A stretch of 64,000 bases of DNA from Kitasatospora azatica KCTC 9699 (GTDB taxonomy: Bacteria; Actinomycetota; Actinomycetes; Streptomycetales; Streptomycetaceae): the NCBI RefSeq assembly GCF_000744785.1, contig NZ_JQMO01000003.1, positions 3,596,001 to 3,660,000 of the forward strand, read 5' to 3'. Shown here in pieces: positions 49,544 through 60,245 of this stretch (the stretch's first letter is position 1; each line of letters opens with the position of its first letter). The position numbers and the translations under genes were made by a program. The notes beneath the pieces were generated by a model. That model was given only the letters and a program-made list of their open reading frames with translations, did no database searches and had not been told where the DNA came from.

Positions 49544-51285
49544 CAGTACTTACGCTCCATCGGCTGGTAGCGGGTCGTGACGACCGGCTTGTAGTCAAGG
49601 CGGATAGAGGTGGTGCCGTCCTCGGCCACCTCCTGGTACGCCATGGTGTGCTGCATGAACTTCACGTCGTCACGGGTCGGGAAGTCCTCGCGGAAGTGGC
49701 CGCCGCGCGACTCCTCGCGGGCCAGCGCGGAGACGACCAGCACCTCGGCCAGGTCGAGCAGGTTGCCCAGCTCCACGGCCTCCAGCAGGTCGGTGTTGTA
49801 GCGGTAGCCCTTGTCCTGGATGGACACGTTCTTGTACCGCTCGCGCAGCGCGGCGATGTCCTCGCTGGCCTGCTTCAGGGTGGCGCCGGTGCGGTAGACC
49901 ATGGCGTTGACGTCCATGGTCTCCTGCAGCTCCTTGCGGATCTGCGCGACCGACTCGGTGCCGGTGGACTCGCGCAGGCCGTCGACCAGCGCCTGCACCT
50001 TCTCGGCCGGGTTGGCCGGCAGCGGGGTGAAGTCGACCGTCGACGAGTAGTCGGCGGCGGCGATGCCGGCCCGCTTGCCGAACACGTTGATGTCCAGCAG
50101 CGAGTTGGTGCCCAGGCGGTTGGCGCCGTGCACGGACACGCAGGCGACCTCGCCGGCCGCGTACAGGCCCGGGACGACGTCGGTGTTGTTGCGCAGCACC
50201 TCACCCTCGACGTTGGTCGGGATGCCGCCCATCGCGTAGTGCGCGGTGGGCTGGATCGGGATCGGGTCCGTGTAGGGCTCGATGCCGAGGTAGGTGCGGG
50301 CGAACTCGGTGATGTCCGGCAGCTTGGCGTCCAGCTGCTCCGGCGGAAGGTGCGTCAGGTCCAGGTAGACGTGGTCGCCCTCGGGGCCGCAGCCGCGACC
50401 CTCGCGGATCTCGGTGTAGATCGCGCGGGAGCAGACGTCACGGGACGCGAGGTCCTTCATGACCGGGGCGTAGCGCTCCATGAAGCGCTCGCCGTCCTTG
50501 TTGCGCAGGATGCCGCCCTCGCCGCGGGCGCCCTCGGTGAGCAGGATGCCCATCCGCCAGATGCCCGTCGGGTGGAACTGGAAGAACTCCATGTCCTCCA
50601 GCGGCAGGCCGCGGCGGTAGACCAGGGCCTGGCCGTCACCGGTGAGGGTGTGGGCGTTGGAGGTCACCTTGAAGAACTTGCCGGTGCCGCCGGAGGCGAA
50701 GACCACGGCCTTGGCCTGGAAGACGTGGATCTCGCCGGTGGCCAGCTCGTAGGCGACCACGCCGGAGGTCTTGCCGTCGTTGATCAGCAGGTCCAGGACG
50801 TAGAACTCGTTGAAGAACTCGACGCCGTGCTTGACGCAGTTCTGGAACAGCGTCTGCAGGATCATGTGACCGGTGCGGTCGGCCGCGTAGCAGGAGCGGC
50901 GCACGGCCGCCTCGCCGTGGTTGCGGGTGTGGCCGCCGAAGCGGCGCTGGTCGATCCGGCCCTGCTCGGTGCGGGAGAAGGGCAGACCCATCTTCTCCAG
51001 GTCGAGGACGGCGTCGATGGCCTCCTTGCACATGATCTCGGCGGCGTCCTGGTCGACCAGGTAGTCACCACCCTTGACCGTGTCGAAGGTGTGCCACTCC
51101 CAGTTGTCCTCCTCGACGTTGGCGAGGGCGGCGCACATGCCGCCCTGGGCCGCGCCGGTGTGGGACCGGGTGGGGTAGAGCTTGGTCAGCACCGCGGTGC
51201 GGCTGCGCTGGGTCGACTCGATGGCCGCGCGCATGCCGGCGCCGCCGGCGCCGACGATGACGGTGTCGTACTGGTGAATCTGCAT
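49543..51285 (-). CDS. sdhA: Succinate dehydrogenase flavoprotein subunit
   Basis: A 580-residue flavoprotein that oxidises succinate to fumarate. The FAD dinucleotide loop is VIVGAGGAGMRAA (9-21). Covalent FAD attachment is at His42 in SHTGAAQGG. Further motifs are VFASGGTGKFF, RGEGGILRN, and the substrate-binding HYAMGGIPTN and HGANRLGTNSLLDI. ATG 51285 follows a GGCGAG site. In the sdhC-sdhD-sdhA-sdhB operon it lies 35 bases after sdhD and overlaps sdhB. Confidence 0.98.
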   Translation of the reverse strand: MQIHQYDTVIVGAGGAGMRAAIESTQRSRTAVLTKLYPTRSHTGAAQGGMCAALANVEEDNWEWHTFDTVKGGDYLVDQDAAEIMCKEAIDAVLDLEKMGLPFSRTEQGRIDQRRFGGHTRNHGEAAVRRSCYAADRTGHMILQTLFQNCVKHGVEFFNEFYVLDLLINDGKTSGVVAYELATGEIHVFQAKAVVFASGGTGKFFKVTSNAHTLTGDGQALVYRRGLPLEDMEFFQFHPTGIWRMGILLTEGARGEGGILRNKDGERFMERYAPVMKDLASRDVCSRAIYTEIREGRGCGPEGDHVYLDLTHLPPEQLDAKLPDITEFARTYLGIEPYTDPIPIQPTAHYAMGGIPTNVEGEVLRNNTDVVPGLYAAGEVACVSVHGANRLGTNSLLDINVFGKRAGIAAADYSSTVDFTPLPANPAEKVQALVDGLRESTGTESVAQIRKELQETMDVNAMVYRTGATLKQASEDIAALRERYKNVSIQDKGYRYNTDLLEAVELGNLLDLAEVLVVSALAREESRGGHFREDFPTRDDVKFMQHTMAYQEVAEDGTTSIRLDYKPVVTTRYQPMERKY

Positions 51286-51320
51286 GGGGTTCTACTCGCC
51301 TCTGGCTCTGCGATGGCCGA

Positions 51321-51812
51321 TTAGATGTTCGGGTCGAAGGTGAAGATCACCAGGGTGCCGAGCAGAACCGTGAAGACGGTCGCGACTCCCATCAGGGTCT
51401 TCAGCCAGAGCCGAGTCGAATCCTTCTCGGCGTAGTCGTTGATGACGGTGCGCATGCCGTTGGCGCCGTGCAGCATCGCCAGCCAGAGCATCAGCAGGTC
51501 CCAGCCCTGCCAGAACGGCGAGGCCCAACGGCCCGCCACGAAGGCGAAGTTGACCTTCGCCACGCCGCCGTCCAGGGTCAGCATGATGATCAGGTGACCC
51601 AGGATCAGCACGACCAGCACGACGCCCGACAGGCGCATGAAGAGCCAGGCGAGCATCTCGAAGTTGGTGCGGGTGCGACGCGGGGTCGTCTTGGTCCGGG
51701 TCCGCGGCGGCTCGATCACGAAGCCGTCGGCGGGATTGCCGGTGCCCAGGCCCTTGCCGGTGTGGGTCTGGGAGGACGAGACCAGCTCGATGTCAGTGGT
51801 GTCGGTCGACAT
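51321..51812 (-). CDS. sdhD: Succinate dehydrogenase membrane anchor subunit
   Basis: A 163-residue hydrophobic anchor with a polar N-terminus (1-50, basic TKTTPRRTRTNFE before the first helix) and three helices: LAWLFMRLSGVVLVVLILGH, WDLLMLWLAMLHGANGMRTVIN and LMGVATVFTVLLGTLVIFTF. The His in LHGANG is the expected heme or quinone-site ligand. sdhC ends six bases upstream. Start ATG 51812; AAGGGCTG precedes it. Confidence 0.92.
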   Translation of the reverse strand: MSTDTTDIELVSSSQTHTGKGLGTGNPADGFVIEPPRTRTKTTPRRTRTNFEMLAWLFMRLSGVVLVVLILGHLIIMLTLDGGVAKVNFAFVAGRWASPFWQGWDLLMLWLAMLHGANGMRTVINDYAEKDSTRLWLKTLMGVATVFTVLLGTLVIFTFDPNI

Positions 51813-51818
51813 GCCGGA

Positions 51819-52202
51819 TCAGCCCTTCCCGAACCAGTCGGTCAGCGTGTGCTGGAGAATCGGGTAGAAGGCGCCGGCCATCAGGACGACCCAGACGCCG
51901 ACGACGCTCCAGAGCATCTGCTTCTGGTACTTCGGGCCCTTGGACCAGAAGTCGACCGCGATGACCCGCAGCCCGTTCAGCGCGTGGAACAGGATGGCGG
52001 CGGTCAGGCCGTACTCCATCAGGTTCACCAGGGGCGTCTTGTAGGTCTGGATGACCGAGTCGTACGCCTGCGGCGAGACCCGCACCAGCGCGGTGTCGAG
52101 AACGTGGACGAGAAGGAAGAAGAAAATGAGGACGCCAGTGACTCGATGAGCCACCCAGGACCACATGCCTTCGCGGCCGCGGTACAGCGTTCCAGCCGGC
52201 AC
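51819..52202 (-). CDS. sdhC: Succinate dehydrogenase cytochrome b556 subunit
   Basis: A 127-residue membrane subunit with three helices. It carries the conserved SWVAHRVTGVLIFFFLLVH segment (Ser, His and Arg of the quinone/heme site) and FHALNGLRVIA near the middle. GTG 52202 has GGAGGG six bases upstream. First gene of sdhCDAB; the divergent lipoprotein gene starts 239 bases away, so the operon promoter lies between them. Confidence 0.93.
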   Translation of the reverse strand: MPAGTLYRGREGMWSWVAHRVTGVLIFFFLLVHVLDTALVRVSPQAYDSVIQTYKTPLVNLMEYGLTAAILFHALNGLRVIAVDFWSKGPKYQKQMLWSVVGVWVVLMAGAFYPILQHTLTDWFGKG

Positions 52203-52441
52203 GGGAAACCCTCCGGAAGCGGTTGAAGGGCTCGGCCGGCTTCGGTGTCGGTCAGCCCGGCCGGGTACGGTCCACCGGCCGCGAGCATCCTATCGACGCC
52301 GCGTCGGGAACCGCCTCCGGGGGGTTTGAGTGTGATCAATCAGGCACGTGCGGGCTAATCGGGGCCTTCCGGGTGACGTTGGGCCACCGGGCGGCTGCGG
52401 TACGGTGACGAACCCGCCGCCGACCGCTCTGCGAGGACGCC

Positions 52442-53233
52442 ATGCCGGCCCGCCGTCCGTCTCAGCCCGTCCGCCTGCCGTCCGCCGGTCCGCTGCGCAC
52501 CCGCCTGCCGCGCACCCACTCGCCGCGCACCCGCCTGCTTCCCGTCCTGCTGCCGACCGTGCTGGTGCTCGCCGGCGGCTGCACCACGGTGCGGCCCACC
52601 AGTTCCGACGCCTCCCCGGCGCCCGCGGCCCGGGTGCTGACGGCCGCCGAGCTGCGCACGGCCGCGGTCGGCCAGGCCGAGCTGGGGCCCGGATACACCG
52701 TCAGCCTGGTCAAGGAGGGGCAGGCCGCGCCGCCGCCGGGCGCGGTGGAGCGGCAGCTGTCGGACGTGCCGGCCTGTCAGCCGGTGCTGGACGCGATCGG
52801 TCCCGGCGATCCGGCCGCGACCCCGCAGGCGGAGGCCGACCTGATGGTGAACAAGGGCGCCGGCGGCTCCTCCTACGTCGCGCTGCTCGGCTACCCGGCG
52901 GGCCGGTCGACGGCACTGCAGTCGACGCTGGACCAGGTGCTGGCCCAGTGCGCCGCCTTCGGCTCCACGGTCAAGGGCCGGCCGGGCCGCAGCAGGCACC
53001 AGCTGGCCAAGGCCGACACGCCCACTCCCGAGGGAGCGGACGCGGTCAGCGCGTTCACCCTGACGAGTGGTGACCAGGGCGGGCCCGCACTCACCCAGCG
53101 GGCGGCCGTGGTCCGGGTCGGCACGGCGCTGGCCGTCTTCTCCACCGTGGGCACGGCGAAGGAGCCGGCCGCCGTGCCCGACCCGGCGGTGGTGCAGGCG
53201 CAGACCCGCAAGCTGCGGGCCGCCGAGCGTTGA
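52442..53233 (+). CDS. Lipoprotein of unknown function
   Basis: A 263-residue exported protein with an unusually long basic, Arg/Pro-rich n-region (two RTRLP-like copies), a hydrophobic core and a lipobox LAGGC with Cys47. The mature part begins with a Ser/Pro/Ala linker, then a mixed domain (LTAAELRTAAVGQAELGPGYTV, VPACQPVLDAIGPGDP) resembling the PknH-type or sensor-like extracytoplasmic domains of actinobacterial lipoproteins. Two Cys in the domain (PACQP, AQCAAF) could pair. GAGGA precedes ATG 52442. It ends five bases from the convergent decarboxylase-like gene. Not recognised further. Confidence 0.75.
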   Translation: MPARRPSQPVRLPSAGPLRTRLPRTHSPRTRLLPVLLPTVLVLAGGCTTVRPTSSDASPAPAARVLTAAELRTAAVGQAELGPGYTVSLVKEGQAAPPPGAVERQLSDVPACQPVLDAIGPGDPAATPQAEADLMVNKGAGGSSYVALLGYPAGRSTALQSTLDQVLAQCAAFGSTVKGRPGRSRHQLAKADTPTPEGADAVSAFTLTSGDQGGPALTQRAAVVRVGTALAVFSTVGTAKEPAAVPDPAVVQAQTRKLRAAER

Positions 53234-53238
53234 CGAAC

Positions 53239-53853
53239 TCAGCTCGCGCCGCTGGCGACCAGGTGCTCCAGCCGGTGCAGTGCGATCCGGCGCAGCTCCT
53301 CGGCGGCGACCAGGCGCTCCTCGTCCGGCTCATTGGCCAGCCGGGTCCGGATCGAGCTGAGCACCGTGTCCAACATCTCCTCCGGCTCGACGCCGTCCAG
53401 GCAGACCACGAAGACGTGCCCGAACCGGGACTCATAGGCGGCGTGCGCGGCCCGCAGCGCGGTGTGCGCCGCCTGGCTGCCCGGCGCCCGCATCCCCAGC
53501 AGTGGCTGGGGCATCCAGCTCTCGTCGGCCAGCGCCTCGGCCAGGTCGCTGGGGCGCAGGTCGTAGGAGGCCTCGCTGGCGGCGGCCAGCAGGGACTCCA
53601 GGTCGGGGTAGGGACGGTGGGCGGTCAGCCGCAGCGCCCAGCGGTGGCTGCCGCAACAGGCGAGCAGCGCCTCCTCGGCGGCGCCGGGATCGGCCTCGTT
53701 GAATCGGTGCAGGCCGACCGCCGGAAGCACGGGGCAGTCGGCGGCAGTCGGCCGGGGTGCGGGGATACCGACCTGATCAGCGGAGCTGTCGGTCGGAGTG
53801 TCGCTGGCCAGCGGGTCCTCCTCAGGAGGGCGGGAAGGGCGTCGGGTGAGCAC
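53239..53853 (-). CDS. OHCU decarboxylase-like protein (UraD family)
   Basis: A 204-residue protein similar to 2-oxo-4-hydroxy-4-carboxy-5-ureidoimidazoline decarboxylase, the enzyme that follows urate oxidase. Recognisable parts are GLHRFNEADPGAAEEALLACCGSHRW, with the conserved His, then a helix-rich core and AAYESRFGHVFVVCLDG (compare YxxRFGFPFVVC). The usual HPRIG motif is replaced by GSHRWALRLTAHRPYPDL, so activity is not assured. The N-terminal 35 residues are unconserved and polar. GTG 53853 is the start. No other ureide gene is nearby, which makes a urate-catabolic role less certain. Confidence 0.75.
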   Translation of the reverse strand: MLTRRPSRPPEEDPLASDTPTDSSADQVGIPAPRPTAADCPVLPAVGLHRFNEADPGAAEEALLACCGSHRWALRLTAHRPYPDLESLLAAASEASYDLRPSDLAEALADESWMPQPLLGMRAPGSQAAHTALRAAHAAYESRFGHVFVVCLDGVEPEEMLDTVLSSIRTRLANEPDEERLVAAEELRRIALHRLEHLVASGAS

Positions 53854-53885
53854 AAGAGGTCGTAACCAGCATGGATCACGGCAGG

Positions 53886-53907
53886 GCGTGGGCGAACTCG
53901 CCCACGC
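53886..53907. promoter_or_regulatory. Hairpin in the leader of the UraD-like gene
   Basis: GCGTGGGCGA (53886-53895) and TCGCCCACGC (53898-53907) form a 10-base palindrome with a 2-base spacer, 33 bases upstream of the GTG start on the minus strand. It may be an operator or a leader stem; no gene ends here. Confidence 0.45.
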
Positions 53908-54053
53908 GGGACCGTGGTCGTCCCGGGCAGCGGCACCACGGTAGTTGAGCGCTCACCAGTTGGGGAGAGTGCTCGCGGAATTCACCCTGACGAGCTATCA
54001 AGTTGTGACCCGTGCGCTACCGGGCCATCGACCTTACCCGTCGGGAGCAGCCG

Positions 54054-55595
54054 TTACTCCTGCGCGCAGGAGGTGTTCGCGGCCGGCACGGTGCCGCTGA
54101 CCAGGTATCCGTCAAGTGCGGAGTCCACACAGCTGTTGCCGCTGCCGAAGGCCGCGTGGCCCTCGCCCTGCCGGGTCAACAGGGTGGCGTTGGCGAAGCC
54201 CTTGGCCAGGTTGACCGCCGACTGGTACGGGGTGGCCGGGTCGCCGGTGGTGCCGATCACCAGGATCGGGGCGCTGCCCTCGGCGCGCACGGTGTGCGGT
54301 TGCTCGGTGGTCTGGAACGGCCAGTCCGCGCAGCCCGCGCCCTGCACGTCCTCCGCAGTGGTGTCCCGGTTGAGCAGCGGGGCCTGCTGCTTGAGCTCGC
54401 CGAGCACCTGCTGCACGCGTGCGGCCGACGGCGTCGGGCTGGCCGCGTCGGCGCAGCCGATCGCGGTCTGGGCGTCGTCCGAGGCGGTGTAGTGGCCGTT
54501 CTTGTCGCGGCCGTTGTAGGCATCGGCGGCGGCCAGCAGCCGGTCGCCGCTGCCCTGGCGGATCGCGCTGCTCAGCGCCGAGCGCAGCTCGCGCCAGGCG
54601 GTGTCCTGGTCGCCGTAGAGGAACAGCAGCGCGCCGGTCCAGCCCAGGCCCGAGGTGAGCTTGCGCCCGTCGTGGTCGCCGGTCGGCAGCGGCTTGTCGC
54701 GCAGGCCGTCCAGGAAGGCGGCGGCGTTCTCGCCGGCCTTGGCCGGGTCGCTGCCCAGCGGGCAGTCGTCCGGGTGCTTGGTGACGCAGTCGGTGGCGAA
54801 CCGCTCCAACGACTTCTCGAAGCCGATCTGCTGCTGCACGCTGCTGTCCAGCTTGTCGGCGGCCGGGTCCACCGCGCCGTCCAGCACCAGCCGGCCGGTC
54901 CTGGTCGGGAACTCCTCGGCGTAGAGCGCGCCCAGGTAGGTGCCGTAGGAGACGCCGAGGTAGTTGAGCCTGGCATCGCCCAGCGCCTGGCGCAGCAGGT
55001 CCATGTCGCGGGCGGTGTTGCGGGTGCCGACGTAGGGCAGCAGCTTGCCCGAGCCGGCCTCGCAGGCCGCCGCGTAGCTCTTGTCCCGCTGCGCGCGCAC
55101 CGCCTTGCGGGCCTGCGGGTCGGCCGGGTCGTCCTGCTGGTCCTGGGCGTCGCGCTGCTGGTCGGTCAGGCAGCGGACCGGGGAGCTGTCCCCGGTGCCG
55201 CGCGGGTCGAAGCCGACGATGTCGAAGCGGTCGTGCAGCGGGCCGTCGAACTGCTCGGTGCCGTCCTTGACCATGGCCACGCCGGACTCGCCGGGGCCGC
55301 CCGGGTTGACGATCAGCGAGCCGACCCGCTGCCCGGTGTTCCTGGCCCGCTCGCGGACCAGCGCGAGTTCGAGCGAGTCGCCGGCCGGCTTGCCGTAGTC
55401 GAGCGGGACCCGCAGCTTGCCGCACTGCAGGCCGGAGCCGCAGGAGGTCCAGCTGATCCGCTGGCTGTAGTAGCCGTCGGTGCTGGTGGGCGCGGGGGTG
55501 GGCGGGGTGGCACTGGTGCAGCCGGCGAGCAGCAGCGCGCCGAGCGCGACCGGTATCGGCAGACGCAGCAGGGCCGACCGCAGCAGGGGGGTCAA
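54054..55595 (-). CDS. Secreted TAP-like alpha/beta-hydrolase lipoprotein (tripeptidyl aminopeptidase family)
   Basis: A 513-residue lipoprotein hydrolase. A signal peptide ends in the lipobox LLLAGC (Cys26). The alpha/beta-hydrolase fold follows: IVNPGGPGESG oxyanion region, FDPRGTGDS, the nucleophile elbow GVSYGTYLG (Ser), and the C-terminal TAP domain with the catalytic Asp in IGTTGDPATPY and His in GEGHAAFG. Two Cys pairs suggest disulfides. Streptomyces relatives (SlpD/SlpE, Tap) release N-terminal tripeptides or act as mycelium-associated peptidases. The only reasonable start is TTG 55593-55595, four bases after the SDR stop, so the two are probably cotranscribed (SDR first). Confidence 0.9.
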   Translation of the reverse strand: MTPLLRSALLRLPIPVALGALLLAGCTSATPPTPAPTSTDGYYSQRISWTSCGSGLQCGKLRVPLDYGKPAGDSLELALVRERARNTGQRVGSLIVNPGGPGESGVAMVKDGTEQFDGPLHDRFDIVGFDPRGTGDSSPVRCLTDQQRDAQDQQDDPADPQARKAVRAQRDKSYAAACEAGSGKLLPYVGTRNTARDMDLLRQALGDARLNYLGVSYGTYLGALYAEEFPTRTGRLVLDGAVDPAADKLDSSVQQQIGFEKSLERFATDCVTKHPDDCPLGSDPAKAGENAAAFLDGLRDKPLPTGDHDGRKLTSGLGWTGALLFLYGDQDTAWRELRSALSSAIRQGSGDRLLAAADAYNGRDKNGHYTASDDAQTAIGCADAASPTPSAARVQQVLGELKQQAPLLNRDTTAEDVQGAGCADWPFQTTEQPHTVRAEGSAPILVIGTTGDPATPYQSAVNLAKGFANATLLTRQGEGHAAFGSGNSCVDSALDGYLVSGTVPAANTSCAQE

Positions 55596-55599
55596 CGGA

Positions 55600-56361
55600 T
55601 CAGTCCCGGTGCACCTTGTAGTTGGACGCCTGGGCGCGCGGGCGCACCACCAGCAGGTCGATGTTCACGTGCGAGGGGCGGGTGACCGCCCAGGCCACCG
55701 TGTCGGCGATGTCCTCGGAGGTGAGCGGGTGCGTGACGCCCTGGTAGACGGCGGCGGCCCGGGCCTCGTCGCCACGGAAGCGGGTGACCGCGAAGCCCTC
55801 CGACTTGACCATGCCGGGGGCGATCTCGATCACCCGGATCGGCTCGCCGACCAGCTCCAGGCGCAGCGTGGCGGCGATGGTGTGCGCGGCGTGCTTGGCG
55901 GCCACGTACCCGCCGCCGCCCTCGTAGGCGGCCAGCGCGGCGGTGGAGGAGAGGATCAGCACGGTGCCGTCGCCGCTGGCCCGCAGGGCCGGCAGCAGCG
56001 CCTGGGTCATGTGCAGCACGCCCAGCACGTTCACCTGGTACATCGCCAGCCAGTCGGCCGGGTCGCCCTGCTCCACCGACTCGGCGCCGAAGGCCCCGCC
56101 GGCGTTGTTGACCAGTACGTCGATCGGGCCGAGCTGCTCGGCGAAGGCGTCCACCGCGGCCCGGTCGGTGACGTCCAGGGTGACCGCCCGGGCGGTGCCG
56201 CCGGCGGCCTCGATCTCCTTGGCGAGCTCCTCGATCCGCTCGGTGCGGCGCGCGGTCAGCACCACCGAGAAGCCCTCGGCTGCCAGGCGCCGCGCGGTGG
56301 CCGCGCCGATCCCGCTGCTCGCGCCGGTGACCACCGCGACTGGTTGCTGACCGGTACCCAT
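55600..56361 (-). CDS. SDR family NADP(H)-dependent oxidoreductase
   Basis: A 253-residue classical short-chain dehydrogenase: cofactor loop TGASSGIG (12-19), ARR after the second strand (an NADP preference), LDVTD, NNAG, the catalytic Ser in LSSTAA and YxxxK in GYVAAKHAA. The C-terminal substrate loop is short. Known relatives reduce 3-hydroxy acids or serine-type substrates (YdfG-like), but the substrate cannot be named. ATG 56361. Overlaps no neighbour; it is probably the first gene with the TAP-like lipoprotein. Confidence 0.93.
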   Translation of the reverse strand: MGTGQQPVAVVTGASSGIGAATARRLAAEGFSVVLTARRTERIEELAKEIEAAGGTARAVTLDVTDRAAVDAFAEQLGPIDVLVNNAGGAFGAESVEQGDPADWLAMYQVNVLGVLHMTQALLPALRASGDGTVLILSSTAALAAYEGGGGYVAAKHAAHTIAATLRLELVGEPIRVIEIAPGMVKSEGFAVTRFRGDEARAAAVYQGVTHPLTSEDIADTVAWAVTRPSHVNIDLLVVRPRAQASNYKVHRD

Positions 56362-56514
56362 CGTGCCCGTCCTCCTTTGTGCCTTGTGTGAAGACCATCA
56401 TCGCAGCAGGCTGTGAGCAAGGTCCCAGGGGTGGAATCTGTCCTGTCTTCTACACAGCCCCCTACAGTGCGTAGCGCCAGCTGAACGTTAGTCAGCGTTA
56501 TCCGGAGGTTCCCC

Positions 56515-58107
<1,593 letters not shown>

Positions 58108-58128
58108 CGCCTGACGCCACAGAAACCG

Positions 58129-58163
58129 AGTGGGGCCCGGGAGAGTCTCTCCCGGGCCCCACT
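58129..58163. terminator. Bidirectional terminator between mutase and S53 peptidase
   Basis: AGTGGGGCCCGGGAGA (58129-58144) pairs with 58148-58163 over 16 bases around a GTC loop, between two convergent genes. Confidence 0.87.
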
Positions 58164-58178
58164 GGTGTGTCAGGACGG

Positions 58179-60245
58179 TCAGCCGCGCTTGGCGAAGGAC
58201 TTCAGGAAGTCCTTGCCCGGGGTGCCGACGCCGGTCGCGGTGTCGTAGCCCGGGGTGGCCTTGAGACCGAAGTCCGAGCCGATCTTGTACAGACGCACCT
58301 TCAGCGCGCCGTTGATGACGCCGAGGTCGACCACGTTGCCGAGCTTGCCGTGGTTCTCGGTGTCGTCCACGTCGTTGTAGATGCGGTCGTTGTCGGCCCG
58401 GTTGTACAGCGCCGGGTTGGCGAAGCCGATCGCCTTGCCGCCGCGCGCCTCGATGGCGTCGGCCAGCATGCCGGCCAGCTCCGGGGAGGAGACCGAGGTG
58501 CCGCCGTAGCCGCCCTCGCTGTAGGCGCCGCCGGTCGGGGTGTAGCCGACCAGGGTGGCCGCCACCAGGTCACCGCTCATCGCGATGTCCGGGGTGGCGC
58601 GCAGCGGGGTGGCCGACTTGGTGCCGTCCGCGGCGGTGTGCGAGACCGAGTCCGGCACGACGCCCTGCTGGTACCACGGCTGCGCGATGTCCTTGGCGAC
58701 ACCGCCGCCACCACCGAAGTAGAAGAAGCCGGGCAGCGGGTTCCAGGACTTCTGGTCGGCCGAGAGCACCGAGCGCTGGTCGCCCATGCTGACCTCGTCG
58801 GCGTAGTCGCCCTTCTTGTTCCACAGCTCCAGCGCGGTGCCGCCGACGGCGGTGACCCACGGGGAGGCGGACGGCCACTGCACCTGGGCCTGGTTGGTGT
58901 CGGCCTGGCAGTTGATGCCGGTGGCCGCGGCCGCCGGCGAGTTGTCGCCGCAGTCGCCGGAGGAGACCGTGAAGCCGATGCCCTGGACGGCGCCGAGCTG
59001 GAAGATCTGGTTGTCCGCGGCGATCACGGCCGGGTCCAGGTCACCGCTCTTGCCGTGCATGATCTCGCCCCAGGAGTTGGAGACGACATCGGCCAGGTGG
59101 TTGTCGACGATGTTGGCCAGCGCGTCGCCCAGGTCCTGGTCGTAGCAGGAGTTGGCACCGACGTAGACGACGTTGGCGTCCGGCGCGAGACCGTGCACCA
59201 TCTCGACGTCCAGCGCCTCCTCGCCCGACCAGTCACCGCAGTCGGCCTGGTGCTGCCACTTGTCGGGGGTGACGATCTCCTTGTACTGCCCCGGGGCGAA
59301 CGGCTTGTCACCGTGCGCGGTGGAGAAGTGGTTGGCGTCGGCCTCCATGGTGCCGAAGCCGTAGGCGTCGACGATGGCGACGGTGGCGCCCTTGCCGGTC
59401 AGACCGGACTTGGTGACGCCGTAGGCCTGGCGCAGCTGCGAGGTGGTGTACGAGCAGGGAGCGAAGGGCTCGTTCTTCTCGTAGCCGGCCGGCGCGCCCT
59501 TGGCGATCAGCGAGTCGTAGCCGTCCTCGGAGCAGGTCGGCACGGTCGGCAGGGTGTCGGTGCCCTTGTCGGCGATGACGCCGGGCGCGGCGGCCCGGGC
59601 GGCCTGCTGCGCGGCGACGGCCTTGGCCTCGGCGGTGGCGGCCGAGACGGCCTGCGAGGAGGCCTTGCCGGCCGCGTCGCTCAGACCCTGGACGGCGAGC
59701 ACGGCGTTGGCCACGGAGGCCGGGACCACGGCGTCGGAGGCCGGGGCCTTACGGGTGCCGTCCGCGGTGCGGTAGTTGCGGAACTCGGTGCCGAAGGCCT
59801 TGGCCAGCGCACCGCTGGAGCCGGAGACCTGCACGAAGTGCGTGGTCACGGCCTCGACGGTCAGGCCGGCGCCGGTCACCCAGTCGGTGACCGCCTTGAC
59901 CTGCTCGGGGGTGGCGCCGAACCGGGCCTTGGCCTCGGCGGCCGACAGGAAGTTGCCGTACTGCGCCGAGCTCTGCGAGGAGACGGCCTGCGCGTAGGCG
60001 GCCAGTGCGGCCGGGTCCTTGCCGGCCAGGTAGATGCGCGCGGTGCTCGGGGTGCTGCTCGGCACCGCACCGGCGTCGGCCTGGGGGGTCGCCCAGGCGG
60101 GGTGGGTCCCCTGAAGGTCCTTCGCGATGCCGGACGGGGCGTCGGCGAACGCCGGGTGGGCGATCGCGAGCGATCCCAGGACCAGGGCGGCGGCCGGAGC
60201 CGCCACTGCTATCCGGGACAGCCGGCTGCGCTTGGCTGCGGGCAC
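58179..60245 (-). CDS. Secreted S53 family peptidase (sedolisin/kumamolisin-like)
   Basis: A 688-residue pre-pro-peptidase. A signal peptide (1-34, ending AHPAFA), a pro-domain (about 60-225, with the AQYGNFLSAAEAKARFG pattern of pro-kumamolisins) and a peptidase_S53 domain. The catalytic triad is Glu342 and Asp346 in GEEALDVEM and Ser584 in GGTSVSSPE; the oxyanion Asp is Asp431 in SSGDCGD. C-terminal calcium ligands lie in YNDVDDTE. Five Cys in the catalytic domain may form disulfides. Sedolisins are acid-tolerant endopeptidases secreted for protein degradation. GTG 60245 has GGGGAA upstream. It is oriented away from the M20 amidohydrolase gene, with 572 bases between. Confidence 0.95.
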   Translation of the reverse strand: MPAAKRSRLSRIAVAAPAAALVLGSLAIAHPAFADAPSGIAKDLQGTHPAWATPQADAGAVPSSTPSTARIYLAGKDPAALAAYAQAVSSQSSAQYGNFLSAAEAKARFGATPEQVKAVTDWVTGAGLTVEAVTTHFVQVSGSSGALAKAFGTEFRNYRTADGTRKAPASDAVVPASVANAVLAVQGLSDAAGKASSQAVSAATAEAKAVAAQQAARAAAPGVIADKGTDTLPTVPTCSEDGYDSLIAKGAPAGYEKNEPFAPCSYTTSQLRQAYGVTKSGLTGKGATVAIVDAYGFGTMEADANHFSTAHGDKPFAPGQYKEIVTPDKWQHQADCGDWSGEEALDVEMVHGLAPDANVVYVGANSCYDQDLGDALANIVDNHLADVVSNSWGEIMHGKSGDLDPAVIAADNQIFQLGAVQGIGFTVSSGDCGDNSPAAAATGINCQADTNQAQVQWPSASPWVTAVGGTALELWNKKGDYADEVSMGDQRSVLSADQKSWNPLPGFFYFGGGGGVAKDIAQPWYQQGVVPDSVSHTAADGTKSATPLRATPDIAMSGDLVAATLVGYTPTGGAYSEGGYGGTSVSSPELAGMLADAIEARGGKAIGFANPALYNRADNDRIYNDVDDTENHGKLGNVVDLGVINGALKVRLYKIGSDFGLKATPGYDTATGVGTPGKDFLKSFAKRG

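Noticed and set aside
51786..51810. TGTCAGTG at the start of sdhD
   Set aside because: It is on the strand opposite the gene, inside coding sequence, and no -10 follows.
53985..54030. tRNA-like string with TAGCGCA and GGCCCGG-type pieces on the minus strand
   Set aside because: No acceptor stem, anticodon arm or T-arm can be folded around it.
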